Positions 5,008 to 8,989 of a stretch of 8,989 bases of DNA are shown here, one piece after another; the first letter of the stretch is position 1, and every line of letters starts with the position of its first letter. Below the pieces are notes generated by a model that worked only from the letters and a program-made list of their open reading frames with translations, was not told the origin of the DNA and made no database searches. The position numbers were made by a program, and so were the translations under genes. Source of the DNA: Candidatus Omnitrophota bacterium (GTDB lineage Bacteria > Omnitrophota > Gorgyraeia > Aquiviventales > Aquiviventaceae). The stretch spans positions 1 through 8,989 of the forward strand of contig JAHFGZ010000040.1 in the NCBI GenBank assembly GCA_023247155.1, given 5' to 3'.

Positions 5008-6186
5008 ATGGCCTACCCTCAGCTCGCCGTATTGCCCTCCGCGGCCAAGCGCATCCGCCATCACGACTGCTGGGTGTTCCGCGACGAGCTCGCCGCCCCG
5101 CTCGAGCCGGCCGCGCACGGCGCCGTCGTGGAGCTGGTGGACCCGCACGCGGCCTTCCTCGCGTACGCCTTCTACAGCGCCCACTCCCACGTCGCGGCGC
5201 GGGTCGTGAGCACCGACCGCTCCGCCGCCGTGGACCGCGCGCTCTTCGCGCGGCGGCTCACGGCCGCCATGAGCCGGCGCGAGGGGTTGCGCGGCACCAA
5301 CGCGAGGCGGCTGGTCTTCAGCGAAGCCGACGGCCTGCCCGGCCTCATCGTCGACCAGTACGGCGACGTCCTCGTCTTCCAGAGCCGCACGGCGGGGCTC
5401 GAACCGTGGAAGCCTCTCATCGTCGAGCTGCTCCGCGACGCCCTGCGGCCCGCCGGGGTCCTGGAGCGCAGCGATAAGGAGTTCCGCGACGCGGAGGCCC
5501 TGCCGGCGGTGACGCAGGTGCACACCGGATGCGTGCCGGAGCGGGTCCGCATCGAAGAGGACGGCCTGCAGTTCTGGGTCGATCCCTACCACGGGCAGAA
5601 GACCGGCTTCTACCTGGACCAGCGCGACACGCGCTCCCGTGTCCGCGGGCTCATCCGCGCGGGCGAGCGGGTGGCGGACGTGTTCGCGTACACCGGCAGC
5701 TTCGGCATCGGGGCGGCCGCGCGCGGCGCGCGCGTCGTGTGCGTCGAGCAGCAGGAATCCTGCCTCGCGCTGGCCCGGGAGAACGCCCGGTTGAACGGCC
5801 TGGAGGAGCAAATCGAGCACGTGGCCGGCGACGCGTTCTACTGGCTGGAGGCCAAGGCCGGCGGGCGGGAGCGGTTTGATTGGGTGCTGCTCGACCCGCC
5901 GTCGCTCGCGAAGAGCCGGGCGGAGGCCTTCAAGGGCCGCCGCGCGCTGCACCATCTGCTCGTCCAGGCCCTCGCGCTCCTGGCGGCTGACGGCACGCTC
6001 GTCCTGAGCGTGTGCACCTACCACCTCCTGGGGGTGGTCGAGGAGATCCTCCGGATCGCGGCGGCGGAGCGGGGCGTGCGCCTGCGCGTGCGGGCCGTGA
6101 CGATGCAGGCGACGGACCACCCGTGGGTCCTGCAGATGCCGATGACCCGCTACCTCATGAGCTGGACGGTCCAACGCGACGGATGA
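5008..6186 (+). CDS. rlmI: 23S rRNA (cytosine-C5) methyltransferase, RlmI type
   Basis: 392 residues, close to the usual length of about 396. RlmI uses S-adenosylmethionine to methylate C5 of C1962 (E. coli numbering) in 23S rRNA. The N-terminal part to about residue 75 fits the PUA-like RNA-binding domain. The linker carries VDPYHGQKTGFYLDQRDTR (191-209), the clearest family signature. The Rossmann methyltransferase domain shows VADVFAYTGSFGIGAA (222-237, SAM motif I), ENARLNGL (258-265), LLDPPSLAKSR (294-304) and SVCTYHL with the probable catalytic cysteine C336. The end DHPWVLQMPMTRYLMSW matches the conserved C-terminus. It is the only complete rightward gene and its last 32 bases overlap the end of the opposing membrane-protein gene. 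Exact target specificity is inferred from family membership. Confidence 0.92.
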   Translation: MAYPQLAVLPSAAKRIRHHDCWVFRDELAAPLEPAAHGAVVELVDPHAAFLAYAFYSAHSHVAARVVSTDRSAAVDRALFARRLTAAMSRREGLRGTNARRLVFSEADGLPGLIVDQYGDVLVFQSRTAGLEPWKPLIVELLRDALRPAGVLERSDKEFRDAEALPAVTQVHTGCVPERVRIEEDGLQFWVDPYHGQKTGFYLDQRDTRSRVRGLIRAGERVADVFAYTGSFGIGAAARGARVVCVEQQESCLALARENARLNGLEEQIEHVAGDAFYWLEAKAGGRERFDWVLLDPPSLAKSRAEAFKGRRALHHLLVQALALLAADGTLVLSVCTYHLLGVVEEILRIAAAERGVRLRVRAVTMQATDHPWVLQMPMTRYLMSWTVQRDG

Positions 6187-7171
6187 CCAGCGGCTTGATC
6201 CACCAGCAGACCCCGCTGAGGAGGAGGGTCACGAGGTAGGAGCACAGGAGGAACAGGAGGGCCGCGGTGAGGCCGACGGGCAGCGCGATGCCCTGCTGGG
6301 AGAGCAGCACGATGATGGCGGCGTCCTTCGCGCCGAACCCCACCACGGAAATCGGGATCAGGCGGGCCGCGATCCGGCTCAACGCCATGATGCGGCTGAC
6401 GAGCAGCAACGGCAGCGCGAGGCCCATCGCGCGCAGGACGGCGTCGAACTGGACGAACAGGATGCTGAAGGCGAGGATGACGAGGCCGAGCGGCCCGGCG
6501 AGCCGCAGCGAGCACAGGTGCCGGATCCCGAACCAGAACTCCGTCATGTCCACCTGCCAGGGGGAGAGCTTCTGCCACTTGTGCGCGAGGCGCCGCAGCG
6601 AGAGCACCCACAGGGTGATCCCCACCGACAGCGCCACCAGCACGCCGAGGCTCGCCCAGACAATCTGCTGCACGCCGCGGAGGAACGACATCTCGGCCAG
6701 GAGCGGCAACCCCCAGATGCCGAACCCGACGATCGTCACCCAGAAGAGCACCTTCTTCATCACCACGCTCGAGAGCGCATACCCGAACGTGATGCCGGTG
6801 TGCATCGAGATGTAGCCCGCCGCGAGGAACTCCCCGACGTGCCCAGGCGTCACCAGGCCCAGGTACTGGCTGGCCAGGGAGGCGACGAGCGTCTTTGGGT
6901 AGGGGTGGCGGATGCGCTGCGCCGACAGCAGCCACTGCCAGACCAGCGCCTCCAGCAGCAGCTGCCCGATGGTGAGCAGCATGCACAAGCCGAGCCACCG
7001 GAGGTCGATGCGGGCGAGGTGGACTTCCTGGGAGCGGGGGAGCTGGATGAGCAGGATGGCGAGGAAGGCGGCGATACCGGCGAAGCGCAGCCACCACACC
7101 AGCGACCCCCGCACGGGCTTGCGATACTGGAAGGCGGGGGTGGCCAGCGCGTAGGGCGACTGCGGTTGCAT
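6155..7171 (-). CDS. lysylphosphatidylglycerol synthase TM region/UPF0104 family membrane protein (flippase-like)
   Basis: 338 residues from this start. An integral inner-membrane protein with about 8 hydrophobic segments, the first around residues 22-44 and the last near 307-334. Two hallmarks of the family are present: LVTPGHVGEFLAA (106-118) and VVGFGAKDAAIIVLLSQQGI (286-305), equivalent to the PGRxGE and GxREAA motifs. The soluble aminoacyl-transfer domain of MprF is absent, so this is the stand-alone membrane domain, thought to flip or move lipids or lipid-linked sugars. The substrate is unknown. Start choice is uncertain. ATG 7171 is preferred, but in-frame GTG at 7204 or 7186 would add 11 or 5 residues. 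The sequence GGGGAGGG at 7188-7195 is too far from 7171 and too near 7186. It probably follows the exported-protein gene in one transcript. Its 3' end overlaps rlmI on the opposite strand. Confidence 0.85.
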   Translation of the reverse strand: MQPQSPYALATPAFQYRKPVRGSLVWWLRFAGIAAFLAILLIQLPRSQEVHLARIDLRWLGLCMLLTIGQLLLEALVWQWLLSAQRIRHPYPKTLVASLASQYLGLVTPGHVGEFLAAGYISMHTGITFGYALSSVVMKKVLFWVTIVGFGIWGLPLLAEMSFLRGVQQIVWASLGVLVALSVGITLWVLSLRRLAHKWQKLSPWQVDMTEFWFGIRHLCSLRLAGPLGLVILAFSILFVQFDAVLRAMGLALPLLLVSRIMALSRIAARLIPISVVGFGAKDAAIIVLLSQQGIALPVGLTAALLFLLCSYLVTLLLSGVCWWIKPLVIRRVGPSSS

Positions 7172-7239
7172 GAGACGACGGTCCACGCCCTCCCCGTTTC
7201 GCACGGGCCCGCCGAGCGGCCGCGAGATCGGGACGTGGC

Positions 7240-7752
7240 TTACTGTGCGGGAGCTGGTCCCTCCGGCTGGGAGGGAGCGGCCTCAGCCGGCGCCGCCTGC
7301 GGCTGCGACTCAGCAGGAGCGGGAGCGACCTCGGCGGCTGGTGGGGCGGCCGGCATGTCGGCGGGAGCCACAGGCTCCGGCGCGATTTCAGCCGGCGCGA
7401 CGGCCGCTGCGGCGGCGACCTTCACCGACACCGCGTGGCGCTTGGCCGTATTGACATCGAAGTTATACTCCACCTCGACCGGAGTCCCCGCGGCGAGGCT
7501 GGAGGCCTGTTGGTCCACCCCGGCCTGGGTGATCTTGGTCTCCGGCGTGAGGAAGATCGGCGTCTCGAAGCCGTAGCGGTCCTTCACCTTCAGGAGCGAG
7601 GCGACCGGATCGCTGGTGTCCGTTGAGACCACTTCCCCTTTGATCAGCAGTGTGGGCAGCGCCTTGGCTCCCTCTTCGGCCGACGCCCACGGTGCCGACA
7701 GGCCGCTCCCCAGCACGACTCCAAGCACTACCCGGGCGAGCACGGACTTCAT
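7240..7752 (-). CDS. small exported protein with a beta-strand domain and Ala/Pro-rich tail
   Basis: 170 residues. A clear Sec signal peptide (MKSVLARVVLGVVLGSGLSA, then PWASA with probable cleavage before EEG) points to periplasm or outer surface. Residues from about 32 to 112 form a compact domain, with IKGEVVSTDTSDPVASLLKV, KDRYGFETPIFLTPETKI, AAGTPVEVEYNF and AKRHAVSVKV. This resembles small beta-barrel domains of the DUF5666 kind, with an apparent resistance-to-definition core rather than an enzyme site. The last 58 residues are almost only Ala, Pro, Glu, Gln and Ser, as in wall-spanning or flexible linkers. The ATG at 7752 is chosen over the in-frame ATG at 7770 because an excellent SD lies 5 bases before it and the signal peptide starts there. 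It lies between tyrS and the membrane protein. Function is unknown. Confidence 0.82.
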   Translation of the reverse strand: MKSVLARVVLGVVLGSGLSAPWASAEEGAKALPTLLIKGEVVSTDTSDPVASLLKVKDRYGFETPIFLTPETKITQAGVDQQASSLAAGTPVEVEYNFDVNTAKRHAVSVKVAAAAAVAPAEIAPEPVAPADMPAAPPAAEVAPAPAESQPQAAPAEAAPSQPEGPAPAQ

Positions 7753-7757
7753 CCCTG

Positions 7758-7767
7758 CCTCCCTCCT
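7758..7767 (-). promoter_or_regulatory. strong Shine-Dalgarno site for the exported protein
   Basis: The minus strand reads AGGAGGGAGG ending 5 bases before the ATG at 7752. It decides the start over the ATG at 7770, which would lie upstream of the SD. It is the only strong SD in the window and contrasts with the leader-poor starts of cobO, the MBL gene and rlmI. Confidence 0.8.
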
Positions 7768-7806
7768 CATGTGTAGATGTGCCGATGCGGTGCGACAGAC
7801 AGCGTC

Positions 7807-7834
7807 AGTATAGCAACTCTGGCCGGTTTGTCAA
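7807..7834 (-). promoter_or_regulatory. sigma70 promoter of the exported protein, overlapping the tyrS stop
   Basis: On the minus strand a perfect TTGACA (7829-7834) and TATACT (7807-7812) are separated by 16 bases. A TG one base before the -10 box makes it also an extended -10. The tyrS stop codon TGA (7831-7833) is part of the -35 box. The expected start near 7800 gives a leader of about 48 bases carrying the SD. It is the closest to consensus in the window, suggesting high expression. Confidence 0.8.
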
Positions 7835-8989
7835 TCCCCGCCGGGCGCGACGAGCCGACGGAAGCGCCGGGCGCCGACCTGCAGGACCACCTTCTGCCCG
7901 GGCCGGAGCGGAAACGAGGGGGTGGTGACCGTCACGCCGTCGAGCTTGACCGCACGTTGCCGCAACAACCGGCGCGCTTCATTCTTGCTGTCGGCCAGGT
8001 TGAATTGCATCAACACATCAATGAGGTCGGTGGCGCCACCGGGGCCAAGCTTCCCGATGTAACACTCCTCGATCTCCGTGGGGACCTGCCGTTTCGAGAA
8101 GACCTTGAAGAATTCCTGTCGGGCGGCCTGGGCGGCTGCCGCGCTGTGGTACATGGCCACGACCGTCTGGGCCAGCTCCGCCTTGCTGTCGCGCGGGTTG
8201 ACCGCCCGGCGCGTCAGGTCCCGCTCCAGCTCGGCGAGCTGGGCGGCCTCCAGGTCCGTCAGCAGGGTGAAGTACTTCAGGATGAGCGCATCGGGGATCG
8301 ACATGAGCTTGCCGAACTGCTCCTCCGGCGGCTCGTTGATGCCGACGTGGTTGCCCACCGACTTCGACATCTTCTGGACCCCGTCGGTCCCCTCGAGCAG
8401 CGGCATCGTGATGACCACCTGCGGCTCCTGTCCATAGGCCCGTTGCAGATCGCGGCCGACGAGCAGGTTGAACGTCTGGTCGGTGCCGCCCAGCTCCACG
8501 TCGGCCTCGAGCTTGACCGAGTCGTAGCCCTGCATGAGCGGGTACAGGAGCTCCAGCACGCTGATCTCCTGGCCGGCCTTGAGCCGCTTCCGGAAGTCGT
8601 CCCGCTCAAGCAGCCGGGCCACCGTGTAGCGCGACGTCAGCTCGACGAGCTGGTCGATGCCGAAGGTCTCCCGCGAGACCGAGCCGGAACGGCCGAACCA
8701 ACTGCTGTTGTGCCGCCGCTGGAACAGCCGGGGGTCGTCCACCCGCAGGAGCTTGCTGACCTGCTGCTCGTAGGTCTGCGCGTTGGCGTCGACCTCATCC
8801 CACGTCATCGGCCGCCGCGTCCGGGACTGGCCGGACGGGTCGCCGACGAGGGCGGTGGCGTCGCCGATGAGGAAGATGACCTTGTGGCCGAGGTCCTGGA
8901 ACTGGCGCAGCTTCCGGAGCAGGACGGTGTGGCCGAGGTGGAGGTCGGGCGCGGTCGGGTCGAACCCGGCTTTGATGACGAGCGGGCGG
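7831..8989 (-). CDS. tyrS: tyrosyl-tRNA synthetase (5' part outside the window)
   Basis: 385 codons are present. The N-terminal few dozen residues lie beyond the right edge. It charges tRNA-Tyr with tyrosine in the cytoplasm. The class I signatures are intact: HIGH as HLGH (8929-8940) in KAGFDPTAPDLHLGHTVL, and KMSKS (8359-8373) followed by VGNHVGINEPPEEQFGK. The stretch LYPLMQGYDSVKLEADVELGG and the tyrosine-site region GGTDQTFNLLVGRDLQ match the bacterial TyrS2 branch. The C-terminus is an S4 RNA-binding domain (NEARRLLRQRAVKLDGVTV to the end), ending in FRRLVAPGGD. The frame is open from the right edge, so the ATG at 8806-8808 is internal and not the start. Its stop is shared with the -35 box of the next gene's promoter. 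Confidence 0.95.
   Translation of the reverse strand, partial: RPLVIKAGFDPTAPDLHLGHTVLLRKLRQFQDLGHKVIFLIGDATALVGDPSGQSRTRRPMTWDEVDANAQTYEQQVSKLLRVDDPRLFQRRHNSSWFGRSGSVSRETFGIDQLVELTSRYTVARLLERDDFRKRLKAGQEISVLELLYPLMQGYDSVKLEADVELGGTDQTFNLLVGRDLQRAYGQEPQVVITMPLLEGTDGVQKMSKSVGNHVGINEPPEEQFGKLMSIPDALILKYFTLLTDLEAAQLAELERDLTRRAVNPRDSKAELAQTVVAMYHSAAAAQAARQEFFKVFSKRQVPTEIEECYIGKLGPGGATDLIDVLMQFNLADSKNEARRLLRQRAVKLDGVTVTTPSFPLRPGQKVVLQVGARRFRRLVAPGGD

Noticed and set aside
4909..6174. Leftward ORF of 421 codons opposite rlmI
   Set aside because: The plus strand has all RlmI motifs in order. The opposite frame is a GC-driven shadow.
6150..7097. Leftward ORF of 315 codons in another frame of the membrane-protein gene
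   Set aside because: It is rich in Arg, Pro and Gly with no membrane pattern, while the chosen frame shows flippase-family motifs and hydrophobic segments.
1..8989. CRISPR array, transposase, toxin-antitoxin or defence genes
   Set aside because: I found no evenly spaced direct repeats and no proteins of these families on either strand.

Overview
This window is a GC-rich bacterial chromosomal segment (third codon positions strongly G/C) that carries housekeeping and metabolic genes. It shows no phage, plasmid, transposase, CRISPR or defence genes. Several promoters have textbook sigma70 boxes (TTGACA with a 16 or 17 nt spacer and a TANNNT-type -10). The sequence alone does not settle the taxon. 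The protein types (a plant/mycobacterial-type IlvD, a TyrS2-like tyrosyl-tRNA synthetase, a DUF1802 protein) would suit an environmental, possibly uncultured, Gram-negative lineage such as a Nitrospirota-, NC10- or Omnitrophota-like bacterium. That placement is only a guess.

Layout, left to right. The first 59 bases are probably the 3' end of a rightward gene. A leftward sigma70-like promoter (92-120) and a leftward tRNA-Leu(GAG) (144-225) follow, then a perfect 15-bp hairpin (261-292). Next, on the minus strand, come cobO/btuR (corrinoid adenosyltransferase) and ilvD (dihydroxy-acid dehydratase). The two genes abut exactly, stop codon next to start codon, and are driven by a clear promoter at 2619-2647. 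A large nested palindrome (2672-2724) sits between this unit and the upstream operon and runs into the last codons of that operon's final gene. The operon, also on the minus strand, encodes a metallo-beta-lactamase-fold hydrolase, a DUF1802 protein of unknown function and a ketopantoate reductase (PanE family).

A 95-bp divergent promoter region (4913-5007) separates that operon from the only complete rightward gene, an RlmI-type 23S rRNA methyltransferase. This gene converges on a leftward lysylphosphatidylglycerol-synthase/UPF0104-type membrane protein, and the two coding regions overlap tail to tail by 32 bp. Upstream of the membrane protein lies a small exported protein with a low-complexity Ala/Pro tail. 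Its promoter is built into the stop codon of a tyrosyl-tRNA synthetase gene that runs off the right edge.

Functionally, ilvD (branched-chain amino acids and the pantoate precursor 2-oxoisovalerate) and panE (pantoate) are metabolically linked but lie in separate transcription units. cobO implies use or salvage of vitamin B12. tyrS, the tRNA gene and rlmI belong to translation. I see no convincing new multi-gene system. The points most worth a second look are the nested palindrome at the panE end, the hairpin repeat family at the ilvD/tRNA junction that seems to have altered the ilvD C-terminus, the very short or absent 5' leaders predicted at several starts, and the conserved but uncharacterised DUF1802 gene.
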